Below, in pieces: positions 25,807 to 34,650 of a DNA stretch of 64,000 nucleotides. Both the position numbers and the translations under genes were made by a program. The DNA comes from Pacificispira spongiicola (lineage in GTDB: Bacteria > Pseudomonadota > Alphaproteobacteria > UBA8366 > Aestuariispiraceae). Location of the stretch: the NCBI RefSeq assembly GCF_012926505.1, contig NZ_JABBNT010000003.1, positions 62,001 through 126,000 of the forward strand, given 5' to 3'. Every line of letters starts with the position of its first letter. Within the stretch, counting starts at the first letter, position 1. The notes under the pieces are model-generated. The model searched no databases. It worked only from the letters and a program-made list of their open reading frames with translations, and was not told where the DNA came from.

Positions 25807-26661
25807 CTACCGCGCGGGCAATTGGCGCAGATAGGCGACGATCGCGTTCATATCCTCTTCCTTCATTCCGGCGTAATAGGCATAGCCCATCGGCGGCATC
25901 AGGCGGTGGCCGTCGGGATGAACCCCCGTGCGGACCATGGACTTGATTTCGTCATCGGAATAGTCGGACAGGCCGGTCGGCGTCAGATTTGCCGATACGC
26001 TTTGTCCCCAGGGGCCGTCGAAGGCGAGACCGCCCGCACCGGCTTGGTTCTGCCAATCCGGGCCCTGGTCCCCCATCGGCGAATGACATTCCACGCAATG
26101 CGCGACCGGACCCGCGAGATAGGCGCCGTAAACGACCGGATCGTCGGACGGAACGTCCGCCACCGAACCGACTGGCGGACCATAGGACGGCGGCAGCGGC
26201 ATGGCGTAGACGGATCGCGGAACCGCATTGCGAACGGCGGGAACCGCACGGATATAGGCAACGATCGCTTCCACGTCCCGATCGGACAGGCCGCGATACA
26301 ACGCGATCGGCATCGGCGGGCCGACGATCGTGCCGTCCGGGCGGACTCCTTCGCGGATCGCCTTGATCAATTGCGCGTCGGTCCAGGCGCCGATCCCGGT
26401 TTCGACATCCGGCGTGATATTCGGAGCATGCGCCGTGAAGCCGGGCGTGACCATCAGGTTTTCCATCCCGGCCAGTTCCATGTCCGGGATATCGCCTTGC
26501 GGCCCCTTCGGCGTGTGACAGTTGGCGCAGGCCGCGACCGACCGCATCAAGTAAGTGCCGCGTTCAAGCAGCGTTTCGGCCCCGGCATTCACGCCACCGA
26601 GAGCCATTGCAACGACGAACCCGATCCCCCCGATCAGGCTGCGACGATACGATTTCGTCAT
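25807..26661 (-). CDS. Exported di-haem c-type cytochrome
   Basis: The 284-residue protein has a signal peptide (about residues 1-28, ALGGVNAGAE cleavage region). Two c-type haem sites follow: CANCH near residue 45 and CVECH near residue 185. Each is followed by methionine-containing segments (for example GPPMPIAL and LMPPMGYAYY) that may be axial ligands. The two halves are homologous class I cytochrome domains, as in cytochrome subunits of dehydrogenases. No dehydrogenase catalytic gene is adjacent, so its electron donor is unknown. The start at 26661 is chosen at the signal peptide MTKSYRRSL; an upstream in-frame Met (26706) would add 15 basic residues. Confidence 0.82.
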   Translation of the reverse strand: MTKSYRRSLIGGIGFVVAMALGGVNAGAETLLERGTYLMRSVAACANCHTPKGPQGDIPDMELAGMENLMVTPGFTAHAPNITPDVETGIGAWTDAQLIKAIREGVRPDGTIVGPPMPIALYRGLSDRDVEAIVAYIRAVPAVRNAVPRSVYAMPLPPSYGPPVGSVADVPSDDPVVYGAYLAGPVAHCVECHSPMGDQGPDWQNQAGAGGLAFDGPWGQSVSANLTPTGLSDYSDDEIKSMVRTGVHPDGHRLMPPMGYAYYAGMKEEDMNAIVAYLRQLPAR

Positions 26662-26938
26662 TCTGGATTTTCTCCAATTGGAACGCCCCTCCAAGCGCCG
26701 GCTCATTTATTCTTCCCGGCCCCGAAAGAAAAGCACAATCCATAGCATCCTACCGCAGAATCGCCTCAGCGTCCGCAACGCCAAAAGGCTGTACGAAATG
26801 GGAGGAATCTTGTTAGAATCCAGGGAATTGGAACAATGATTTCTTTGTGCCGGTCGGTTCGCCGTGCCGGTTCGCTCGGTTTTGGAAATTGCCGCATCGG
26901 TCGGGTGTCGCGGAAAGAGTCCGGAAGGAGAGGTGGGT

Positions 26939-27553
26939 TTGACGATTCATTTGCACAAAGGCGATCTTCCCAACGGGATCGATTTCGGCGACGCGGTGGC
27001 GATCGATACGGAAACCCAAGGGCTGAATCCCCTGCGCGACCGGCTGTGCGTCGCACAGCTCTCCGCCGGTGACGGCACCAGCCATCTGGTGCAATTCGCA
27101 CCCGGCGCCTACGAGGCGCCGAACCTGAAGCGCCTGCTGGCCGACCCGTCGGTTCTGAAAATCCTTCATTTCGCGCGGTTCGACGTCGCCATCTGCCGCC
27201 AATGGCTGGGCGTTACGATGGGCCCCATCTATTGCACCAAGATTGCCTCCAAGCTTGTTCGAACCTATACGGACCGTCATTCGCTCTCCACTCTTGCGAA
27301 AGAGCTTCTGGGTATCGATATGTCGAAGCAGCAGCAAAGCTCCGACTGGGCCGCCCCGGATTTGAGCGATGCGCAACTCGCCTATGCCGCGTCCGACGTC
27401 CTGCACCTGCATGCGTTGAAGGACAAGCTGGATGGGATGCTGAAGCGGGAAGGCCGGGATCACCTGGCCCAGGCCTGCTTCGATTTCCTGCCCGTCCGGG
27501 CGGAACTGGATCTGATGGGTTGGGCCGAAACGGATATTTTCGCCCATTCCTGA
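26939..27553 (+). CDS. rnd: Ribonuclease D (short form)
   Basis: The 204-residue protein consists essentially of the DEDD 3'-5' exonuclease domain: AIDTETQGL (D23/E25), HFARFDV and YAASDVLHLH (Y, D). It lacks the HRDC domains of the 375-residue E. coli enzyme, as is usual in alphaproteobacteria. It is expected to trim 3' ends of tRNA and other RNA. I chose the TTG at 26939, preceded by GGAGAGG, because it gives LTIHLHKGDLP, the family N-terminus. The in-frame ATG at 26864 would add an unrelated 25-residue extension. It begins a plus-strand run that leads into kdsD and the lpt genes. Confidence 0.9.
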   Translation: MTIHLHKGDLPNGIDFGDAVAIDTETQGLNPLRDRLCVAQLSAGDGTSHLVQFAPGAYEAPNLKRLLADPSVLKILHFARFDVAICRQWLGVTMGPIYCTKIASKLVRTYTDRHSLSTLAKELLGIDMSKQQQSSDWAAPDLSDAQLAYAASDVLHLHALKDKLDGMLKREGRDHLAQACFDFLPVRAELDLMGWAETDIFAHS

Positions 27554-27679
27554 CGCAAGCCCGTTCCGACGTCCGGCGGGCCGGGAGAAGACCCGGCAAG
27601 GCATTCGTCGGATCGGCGTCAAATGCCGCCGAACGAAATTCGGTAGTCAAAAGAAGATTAGCAATCGAAAGAGAGTTGA

Positions 27680-28708
27680 ATGTCCCAAACCGTGTCGAAA
27701 CGGGCACTGGGGGCCGCCGAAGGGGCCAACACCGCTCACACAGATTTGGATGCCGGGCGTGCCGTCCTGGAGGCGGAAGCCGCGGCCCTTCTGCGGATGG
27801 CATCGGAGTTGAACGGTGACTTTCTTGCCGCGCTCGATATCCTGGCCGCCCTGACCGAAGAGGGTAAGGGGTCGGGCCGCCTGATCGTCAGCGGCATGGG
27901 GAAAAGCGGGCATGTCGGGCGAAAGATCGCGGCGACCTTCGCCTCCACCGGAACGCCCGCGCAATTCGTCCATCCGGGAGAGGCCAGCCACGGCGACCTG
28001 GGCATGATTACCGAACGCGATGCCGTTCTGGCGATCAGCAATTCCGGCGAAACGGCGGAACTGACGGACCTTGTCCTGCATGTAAAACGATTCCGCATTC
28101 CGATGATTGCCGTGACGGGACGTGCCGGGTCCACCCTTGCGAAGGAGGCGAGTGTCGCGCTGATCCTGCCGGACGAACCGGAAGCTGGGGCGTTGGGCCT
28201 GGCGCCGACGACGTCGACCACCATGACCCTGGCGCTGGGCGATGCGTTGGCGGTTGCCTTGCTGGAACGGAAAGGTTTCACGGCGGCCGATTTTCGTATT
28301 TTCCATCCGGGCGGCAAGCTGGGACGGCAACTGTCCCGCGTCCGCGATCTGATGCATTCCGATACGGAACTGCCCTTGATTACATCCGATCAACGCATGG
28401 ATCAGGCGGTGATCACCATAACCTCGAAACATTTCGGGTGCAGCGGTGTCGTGGATGCCGACGGGCGCTTGATCGGCATCGTCACGGACGGCGACCTGCG
28501 GCGCCATATGTCGGCGGATCTGATGCAGCGGAATGTCGAGGACGTGATGACAAAGAACCCGATCACCGTTTCCGCGGACGCCTTGGCAGCGGAAGTTCTC
28601 AATCAGATGAATACGCGCAAGATCACGGCGATCTTTGTCGTCGACGCGGACAATCGGCCGGAAGGGATCGTCCATGTTCACGATTTCCTGCGCGCCGGGG
28701 TCGCCTGA
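27680..28708 (+). CDS. kdsD: Arabinose-5-phosphate isomerase
   Basis: The 342-residue enzyme makes D-arabinose 5-phosphate from ribulose 5-phosphate, the first step of Kdo synthesis for LPS. It has an SIS domain (about 50-185) with SGMGKSGHVGRKIAATFAS and FVHPGEASHGDLGM, then two CBS domains (about 210-270 and 278-335; for example GIVTDGDLRRHM). AAAGAGAG precedes the ATG. It lies 12 bases before the earliest possible start of lptC; the KdsD-LptC-LptA order is classical. Confidence 0.94.
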   Translation: MSQTVSKRALGAAEGANTAHTDLDAGRAVLEAEAAALLRMASELNGDFLAALDILAALTEEGKGSGRLIVSGMGKSGHVGRKIAATFASTGTPAQFVHPGEASHGDLGMITERDAVLAISNSGETAELTDLVLHVKRFRIPMIAVTGRAGSTLAKEASVALILPDEPEAGALGLAPTTSTTMTLALGDALAVALLERKGFTAADFRIFHPGGKLGRQLSRVRDLMHSDTELPLITSDQRMDQAVITITSKHFGCSGVVDADGRLIGIVTDGDLRRHMSADLMQRNVEDVMTKNPITVSADALAAEVLNQMNTRKITAIFVVDADNRPEGIVHVHDFLRAGVA

Positions 28709-28753
28709 CGAGGACGGGCCGTGGCGGCGACAGGATATGAAGAAGGCGCGGCG

Positions 28754-29398
28754 ATGGCGGAAACCGAACCGAAAGGATCCCGCATTCCGCTGACCATCGG
28801 TCAGCGGAATTTCGACCGATCCTATGGTCGGTTGGTCGGATGGCTGAAAATCCTGCTGCCGACGCTTGCCGTCGTCCTGTTGGCGTTGCTGGCACTCTGG
28901 CCCTATCTGGAACAGGAAGGTCGCGAAGTCGGCGACAAGTTGACCGGCGCCGGGCGGTTGGTGTCCGAACATTTGGAAGTCAGCGAAGCGCGCTATTCCG
29001 GCACCGGGGAAGACGGGCAGCGTTACACCGTGACCGCCGCATCCGTGCAACAGGCATCCATCGACGCAACCCTGGTCCAATTCACCCAGCCCCGCGCGGA
29101 TATCAACCTGACGGATGGAAGCTGGGCGCTGGTCACGGCAAAGACGGGATCCCTAGACCGCGACACTCAAATTCTGGAACTGCGCGATGCCGTGAATCTG
29201 TTTCACGATCAGGGGTACGAATTCCTGACCGAAAGCGCGACACTGGACCTGATGGGGGGCAGCGCCTATGGGTTCGACCCTGTGACCGGTCAGGGCCCGT
29301 TCGGTTATCTGGAGGCCGAGGGATTTCAAATTGTCGACCGAGGGGCGCAGGTCCAACTGACCGGCCATGCCCGGGTCATCATTTATCAAACGGATTAA
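28754..29398 (+). CDS. lptC: LPS transport periplasmic protein LptC
   Basis: The 214-residue protein has one N-terminal membrane anchor (about residues 26-50, WLKILLPTLAVVLLALLALW) and a periplasmic beta-jellyroll region. Low-complexity strands such as RYSGTGEDGQRYTVTAASV are typical of LptC/DUF1239. It bridges LptBFG to LptA. The start at 28754 (AGAAGG seven bases upstream) is preferred; a GTG at 28721 with GAGG would extend it by 11 residues. It overlaps nothing and is followed by lptA after 9 bases. Confidence 0.85.
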   Translation: MAETEPKGSRIPLTIGQRNFDRSYGRLVGWLKILLPTLAVVLLALLALWPYLEQEGREVGDKLTGAGRLVSEHLEVSEARYSGTGEDGQRYTVTAASVQQASIDATLVQFTQPRADINLTDGSWALVTAKTGSLDRDTQILELRDAVNLFHDQGYEFLTESATLDLMGGSAYGFDPVTGQGPFGYLEAEGFQIVDRGAQVQLTGHARVIIYQTD

Positions 29399-29407
29399 AA
29401 CGCCGCC

Positions 29408-30211
29408 ATGACCAGCCGGTTCTTTCCCATTCTCGCACTTCTATTGGCGCTGGCCGTTCTTGCCCCGCCGGGCATCGGATCGGCAATCGCGCAGGACGCG
29501 ACGCTGGGCGGCGACGGCGGCATCGAAATCGAGGCCGATGACGGCATCGAATGGATTCGCGATCTTCAGCAATACCGGGCCTATGGCAACGCGACCGCGA
29601 CACGGGACGGAATGACGGTCACCGCCGACACGTTGACCGCGTTCTATCGGGAAGAGGACGGTCGTCAGGTGATTTTCCGCCTCGACGCGGACGGTCATGT
29701 CGTGATCACCGCGAACGGGTCCGAGGCGTCCGGCGACAAGGCCGTTTACCATATGGACAAACGTGTTGCCGTGCTGGTCGGCGAGGATCTTCAGATGGTC
29801 ACGGACCGGGGCACGATCACGGCGGATGAAAGCCTGGAATATTGGGAAGAACGTCAGATCGCCGTTGCCCGCGGCAACGCCCTGGTCATCCAAAACGACC
29901 GTCGCCTGCAGGCCGGTGTTCTGACCGCCTTCCTGGAGGCGGGCGCCGACGGCGGACAAACGCGCGTCAAACGGATCGATGCGACCGGCGGCGTCCATGT
30001 CTCCACCCCGACGGATATCGTCACCGGCAATGAAGGCGTCTATATGGTGGACGAGGAAAAGGCCACGATCTGCGGCAAGGTCAAAATCACCCGTGACAAC
30101 AACCAATTGAACGGGGAATGCGCGGTCGTGAACATGAAAACCGGCCGCAGCACGCTGCAAGGCGGCGGTAACGGCGGCAAGGTTAAAGGCCTTATTCTGC
30201 CGACGGAGTGA
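29408..30211 (+). CDS. lptA: LPS transport periplasmic protein LptA
   Basis: The 267-residue protein has a signal peptide (about 1-28) and an OstA/LptA beta-jellyroll domain. Repeated strands are visible, for example YRAYGNATATRDGMTVTADTL and ASGDKAVYHMDKRVAVLVGE. It carries LPS across the periplasm. Next to LptC it forms the conserved LptC-LptA pair. It is longer than E. coli LptA (185 residues). It is separated from lptB by 147 bases with a promoter-like element. Confidence 0.88.
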   Translation: MTSRFFPILALLLALAVLAPPGIGSAIAQDATLGGDGGIEIEADDGIEWIRDLQQYRAYGNATATRDGMTVTADTLTAFYREEDGRQVIFRLDADGHVVITANGSEASGDKAVYHMDKRVAVLVGEDLQMVTDRGTITADESLEYWEERQIAVARGNALVIQNDRRLQAGVLTAFLEAGADGGQTRVKRIDATGGVHVSTPTDIVTGNEGVYMVDEEKATICGKVKITRDNNQLNGECAVVNMKTGRSTLQGGGNGGKVKGLILPTE

Positions 30212-30274
30212 CATCCCATCCTACCGCCTATCGTCACTTTAAATGCAATTCCGGTGCCAATTTGATTGCTTTGC

Positions 30275-30303
30275 TTGGCGTCGGCGCCATAACCGGCTAG
30301 ACT
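30275..30303 (+). promoter_or_regulatory. Possible lptB-rpoN promoter
   Basis: TTGGCG (30275-30280), 17-base spacer, TAGACT (30298-30303), about 56 bases before the lptB start. The match is moderate. Confidence 0.4.
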
Positions 30304-30358
30304 CGTCCCCGCGAGCCTGTTGATGAGTGTTGTATTTAGGTAAGGAACGATCGGGCAA

Positions 30359-31993
30359 ATGGCGGATCGCGAAGACGAAGACCGCAAGGGACGGGAACCG
30401 AAGCTGGAACGGCGCGGCGGCGAAAGCCGACTTGGCGACGGCGAACACGGCAACATCGGGGAAGCCGACAATCAACGCGGATTGTTTGCGGACCGGCCCG
30501 ACGATGCCGGTCGTCCGGTGGACCGCGCGGACACCCAGCCGCCGCGCCTCAGGGAGCCGCGTTTGTCGCGCCCGCCCAGCTTTTCCGGATCCATTGCCGG
30601 TATTCCGCACCGGCCCAGCGCCTCAACGAACAACAGTGCCTCACCCAATAATGCGGAACCGCCCCGAAAACCGGTTTCCAACAATCCCGCCCCGCATCCC
30701 GGCGACCGTTTTCAGGACTTGCCCGAACCGCCGAAACCGCGTTTCGAGGATGATGGCCTGAGACGACCAGACCCGTATCAACACGGAAAGCCACCGGCCC
30801 AACGCGAGGATAGGCACGCGACACGCGGCCCGTCGCAAACCGAAAGAACGGCATCGCCGGAACCGCGCCATACCGCCGCCGAACCGCCGCTGCCCCGACA
30901 TCCGACCGAAGCGCGGCAATCCGAAATCGATGCCCCGTCCATGGATCGTCATGCGCGGGAAGACGGGCACCGGCTGGAGCAGGATATCGATCCGATACGC
31001 CAGCCCCGGCCGCCCCAACCGACACGCGCCCCTGCGACGACACGCCCAGCCGAGACGACACGCCCGCCCGAGACGCATCATACACCGGAGGTGCCTCGCG
31101 CACCGGAAACGCCGCCGCGCGCCGCATCGGATCGCAATCCGCCGCAACGCGAAACGGTTCGCGACCCGTCGCGTACGGCCGCCCCGATTCCGATGAAGCC
31201 GAAATCGGTCCAGACAGCGTCTGCGGATGCCGACCGTCCCGCCCCGCGCAAGCCCGTCCTGATCACCAAGAATGAAGGTCTGGTGGTCCATTCGCTGGGC
31301 AAGCAGTTCAAGAAGCGCCCGGTCCTGCGTGACGTTTCCCTGCGCGTGCAGCGGGGGGAGGCCGTCGGCCTGCTGGGTCCGAACGGTGCGGGCAAGACGA
31401 CCTGCTTTTATATCGTGACCGGTTTGATCCCAACGGATTACGGTCAGATCGTGCTGGACGGCGTCGATATCACGGAATTGCCGATGTATCGGCGCTCCCG
31501 CCTGGGCATTGGATATCTGCCTCAGGAATCGTCGATTTTCCGGGGCCTGTCCGTCGAACAAAACATCATGGCGGTGCTGGAACTGATCGAGAAGAACCGC
31601 GAAAAGCGGGAGGTGACCCTGGAGGCCCTGCTGGCCGAATTTTCGATCACCCATCTGCGCCGGACGCCCGCGATCGCACTGTCCGGCGGGGAACGCCGTC
31701 GGCTGGAAATCGCCCGGGCGCTCGCCAGTCAGCCGAATTTCGTGCTGCTGGACGAACCGCTGGCCGGGATCGACCCCATCGCGGTCCGCGATATCCGTGG
31801 ATTGGTCAGCCACCTGAAAGATCGCGGCATCGGCGTTCTGATCACCGATCACAATGTCCGGGAAACCCTCGACATCGTCGATCGTGCCTACATTCTGCAC
31901 GACGGCAATGTTCTGATGGAAGGCACCCCCGACGAGATCGTCGCCAACCAGGAAGTACGGCGGGTCTATCTCGGGGATAAGTTCTCCTTGTAG
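30359..31993 (+). CDS. lptB: LPS export ABC ATPase LptB with a ~300-residue disordered N-terminal extension
   Basis: The 544-residue protein is more than twice the usual 240. Residues 1 to about 305 are rich in Pro, Arg, Glu, Asp and Thr, with no Cys or Trp and no hydrophobic segment. Short tandem units such as TRPAET/TRPPET occur near 226-236. Residues about 306-544 are a complete LptB: GPNGAGKTT (Walker A, near 341), ALSGGERRRLEIARAL (signature), FVLLDEPLAGID (Walker B) and VLITDHNV (switch His). LptB powers LPS extraction with LptFG, which are not in the window. The ATG at 30359 has AAGGA about 12 bases upstream. rpoN starts 20 bases after the stop. Confidence 0.85.
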   Translation: MADREDEDRKGREPKLERRGGESRLGDGEHGNIGEADNQRGLFADRPDDAGRPVDRADTQPPRLREPRLSRPPSFSGSIAGIPHRPSASTNNSASPNNAEPPRKPVSNNPAPHPGDRFQDLPEPPKPRFEDDGLRRPDPYQHGKPPAQREDRHATRGPSQTERTASPEPRHTAAEPPLPRHPTEARQSEIDAPSMDRHAREDGHRLEQDIDPIRQPRPPQPTRAPATTRPAETTRPPETHHTPEVPRAPETPPRAASDRNPPQRETVRDPSRTAAPIPMKPKSVQTASADADRPAPRKPVLITKNEGLVVHSLGKQFKKRPVLRDVSLRVQRGEAVGLLGPNGAGKTTCFYIVTGLIPTDYGQIVLDGVDITELPMYRRSRLGIGYLPQESSIFRGLSVEQNIMAVLELIEKNREKREVTLEALLAEFSITHLRRTPAIALSGGERRRLEIARALASQPNFVLLDEPLAGIDPIAVRDIRGLVSHLKDRGIGVLITDHNVRETLDIVDRAYILHDGNVLMEGTPDEIVANQEVRRVYLGDKFSL

Positions 31994-32013
31994 CGATCGG
32001 GGCGGGGGGACGC

Positions 32014-33531
32014 ATGTCGATCACACAAAGGCTGGATCTCAGGCAAAGTCAGAACCTGGTCATGACGCCGCAATTGCAGCAGGCGATCAAGCTGCTGCAA
32101 TTGTCCAGTCAGGACCTCGTCGCCTATGTCGAGACGGAGCTTGAACAAAACCCGATGCTGGAGCGCGATGACGCGACCAGGACCGGGCGCGACGAGGAAG
32201 TCCGCGACCCCTATGACGGCCCCGCCGTCGACGCCGCCCGCACGGACAGCGCGGAGCTTCTATCCCCCGACGCCATGCCCGGCGCGGGTAGCGACAGTCC
32301 GCTGGATACCGACTATTCGAACACCTATGACGGCGAAATCGCCGGACCGGGTGCGGATTTCGGATCGGATCGCGGACGATCCGGGCCGGATTTCGCCCAG
32401 CGCGGTTTCGACGACGACCTGCCGGATCTGGAAGCGACGTTCAGCGAGGCGCGCACGCTGGTCGATCACTTGGAAGACCAATTGCAATTGGACCTGAAAT
32501 CGCCGGTGGAAAAACTGATCGGCCGTCATCTGATCGACGCCCTGGACGGGAACGGACGGTTGGTCGAGGACACGGCCGATATCGCCGAACGTCTGGGCTG
32601 CGACATCCAATTGGTCGACGGCGTGCTTGCCCGGATGCAGCGGTTCGATCCGCCGGGCCTGTTCGCAAGATCGCTTCAGGAATGCCTGAAGCTGCAATTG
32701 GAAGACAAGAACCGGTTCGACCCCGCCATGGCGGCGCTGCTGGACAATCTGGACCTGTTGGCGCGCCAGGAAATCGGCAAATTATGCAAGCTGTGCGGCG
32801 TCGATTCGGAAGACTTGATCGAGATGGTGGCGGAAATCCGCGCCCTGGACCCGCGCCCCGCCGCGGCCTTCGGGTTCGAGGATACGCAGCCGGTCGTGCC
32901 GGATGTCCTGGTCAGCGTCGGGCCGGATGGCGATTGGCTCATCGAACTGAACCAGGACACGCTGCCGAAAGTCCTGGTGAACGAACGCTACTATGCGACC
33001 GTCGCCGCCAGCGCCCGCGATAAGACGGAAAAGGAGTTCATCGCCGAACGCTTCCACACCGCGAACTGGTTGGTGAAAAGCCTGCAACAACGGGCGACGA
33101 CGATCCTGAAGGTGTCCACGGAAATCGTGCGTCAGCAGTCCGGCTTCCTGCGGCACGGGGTCGGCCATCTGAAGCCCCTGATCCTGCGCGATATCGCCGA
33201 AGCGATCGAAATGCACGAATCGACGGTCAGCCGGGTCACGTCCAACAAATACATGGCGACACCGCGTGGGCTGTTCGAACTGAAATATTTCTTCACCACC
33301 GCCATCGCCGGAACGTCGGGCGACACCCATTCGGCGGAATCCGTCCGTCATCGGATCAAGACGCTGATCGATGCGGAAGCCCCCGATGCGGTTCTATCCG
33401 ACGATCGGCTGGTCGAAATGCTGAATGACGAAGGCATCGATATCGCACGGCGCACGGTGGCAAAATACCGCGAGGCGATGCGGATTCCGTCCTCCGTTCA
33501 ACGGCGACGCCAGAAACGCGCCGCCCTCTGA
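32014..33531 (+). CDS. rpoN: RNA polymerase sigma-54 factor
   Basis: The 505-residue protein has the glutamine/leucine-rich region I (LRQSQNLVMTPQLQQAIKLL, residues about 9-28), an acidic region II, the core-binding domain and the helix-turn-helix (about 415-440, EAIEMHESTVSRVTSNKYM). The RpoN box ARRTVAKYREAM lies near residue 478. It directs transcription from -24/-12 promoters with AAA+ activators. It follows lptB after 20 bases and precedes hpf and ptsN, the typical alphaproteobacterial/proteobacterial PTS-Ntr neighbourhood. Confidence 0.96.
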   Translation: MSITQRLDLRQSQNLVMTPQLQQAIKLLQLSSQDLVAYVETELEQNPMLERDDATRTGRDEEVRDPYDGPAVDAARTDSAELLSPDAMPGAGSDSPLDTDYSNTYDGEIAGPGADFGSDRGRSGPDFAQRGFDDDLPDLEATFSEARTLVDHLEDQLQLDLKSPVEKLIGRHLIDALDGNGRLVEDTADIAERLGCDIQLVDGVLARMQRFDPPGLFARSLQECLKLQLEDKNRFDPAMAALLDNLDLLARQEIGKLCKLCGVDSEDLIEMVAEIRALDPRPAAAFGFEDTQPVVPDVLVSVGPDGDWLIELNQDTLPKVLVNERYYATVAASARDKTEKEFIAERFHTANWLVKSLQQRATTILKVSTEIVRQQSGFLRHGVGHLKPLILRDIAEAIEMHESTVSRVTSNKYMATPRGLFELKYFFTTAIAGTSGDTHSAESVRHRIKTLIDAEAPDAVLSDDRLVEMLNDEGIDIARRTVAKYREAMRIPSSVQRRRQKRAAL

Positions 33532-33840
33532 TCAGTTTTTCCCCTATATAACAATATCTTAAGATAGAAACCCCTGCGCTTGACAAGGCGGGCGCGCATC
33601 GACTAGGTTCCGGCCCCGTTCGGTGGCGTGAGGTGGTGAAGCTGCCTCCCGGAATGGATCGCGAAAAATATCGTGATGTCCGGAATCAAAAAAGTGATGC
33701 GACCCGCCGAGGATTCGAAGTACGATATACGGCAAGAGGGCGGCCCATTCAGTCAATCGGGCCCTTCCGATACGCGGGCCGTCAATAATGGCCGTCGACA
33801 CAGCGGCGGCAATGAGACCGTGAAAGGTATCGGGCGCACT
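33532..33840 (+). other. 309-base rpoN-hpf intergenic region
   Basis: It contains the promoter at 33580-33608 and then a leader of about 230 bases. An in-frame extension of hpf (from 33673) is open, but its residues do not resemble any HPF N-terminus. A GGCCC...GGGCC hairpin is present at about 33744-33766. I see no other gene. Confidence 0.45.
33580..33608 (+). promoter_or_regulatory. Promoter of hpf
   Basis: CTTGACA with TTGACA at 33580-33585, 17-base spacer, CTAGGT at 33603-33608. The -35 is perfect; the -10 is weak. Confidence 0.5.
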
Positions 33841-34422
33841 ATGCAACTCTCCGTAAAAGGTAAACAGGTCGATATCGGTGATGCACTCCGCACACATATC
33901 GAGGACACGCTGCCGGACGCGATCGGGAAGTATTTCGACAATACGACCGACACGGCGGTAACCATAACCAAAGACGGTGGGCGCTTTTCCGTAGATATCC
34001 AGGTCCATGTTTCCAAGCGGGTATTGGTCCATGGCCACGGGGCAGGAAATGACGCCTATGGCGCGGTCGACGAGGCGACCCAACATGTAACGAAACGTCT
34101 GCGCCGCTACAAACGGCGGCTGCGCGACCATAAGCACAAGCTGTCCACGGCGGAAGCCGTGCCGGCCCTGCAATATGTTCTGCGCGCCGAACCGGAACCG
34201 AGCGCGGACGAAGAGGACCATAACGAGCAGGATGAACCGATCATCGTTGCCGAAATGCCGACAGAGGTCGAAACCATGACCGTCGGCGAGGCGACGATGC
34301 GGATGGATCTGGCGAACCATCCGGCCTACCTCTTCCGGAATACGAAGAACGGCCGGATCAATATGGTTTATGTCCGACCGGACGGAAATATCGGCTGGGT
34401 CGACCCCGAATCGGGGGCCTGA
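33841..34422 (+). CDS. hpf: Ribosome hibernation promoting factor, long form
   Basis: The 193-residue protein has the N-terminal HPF/YfiA domain (about 1-100: MQLSVKGKQVDIGDALRTHI and the basic VTKRLRRYKRRLRDHKHK strand). A disordered acidic linker (about 110-135) leads to the long-form C-terminal domain (about 136-190, with VGEATMRMDLANHPAYLFRN). Long HPF dimerises 70S ribosomes into 100S particles in stationary phase. Start 33841 is the family start. Sigma-54 and PTS-Ntr genes flank it; the association is seen in many proteobacteria. Confidence 0.92.
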   Translation: MQLSVKGKQVDIGDALRTHIEDTLPDAIGKYFDNTTDTAVTITKDGGRFSVDIQVHVSKRVLVHGHGAGNDAYGAVDEATQHVTKRLRRYKRRLRDHKHKLSTAEAVPALQYVLRAEPEPSADEEDHNEQDEPIIVAEMPTEVETMTVGEATMRMDLANHPAYLFRNTKNGRINMVYVRPDGNIGWVDPESGA

Positions 34423-34514
34423 CCGGCGGAGAACCGTTCGACCGGAGATAAAACGAGTCGCCGCGCCGATTTCCCGTGATAGGGTCGGTCGGCGTGGCGA
34501 AAAGGGTGATACTG

Positions 34515-34607
34515 GGACTCCGCCTCCGTCAGGGAAGCGGATCCCGAGGGGCAAATCCCTGGCGTTAACCCTGCGTAGGCAGCCGTCCGGCCTCATGGCA
34601 CGGACGG
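34515..34607 (+). other. Structured leader upstream of ptsN
   Basis: In the 228-base hpf-ptsN gap there are at least three stems. GGGACTCCGC (34515-34524) pairs with GCGGATCCC (34538-34546, one mismatch/bulge), and an AGGG/CCCT stem follows. CCGTCCG (34583-34589) pairs with CGGACGG (34601-34607). No known RNA family was recognised. Confidence 0.45.
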
Positions 34608-34650
34608 TTCCCTTGCGCGGACGGGCAACTTCGAGGCTGAGTGACAGGTA

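Noticed and set aside
33673-33840. N-terminal extension of hpf.
   Set aside because: Family start is MQLSVKGK at 33841 and the extension has no conserved residues.
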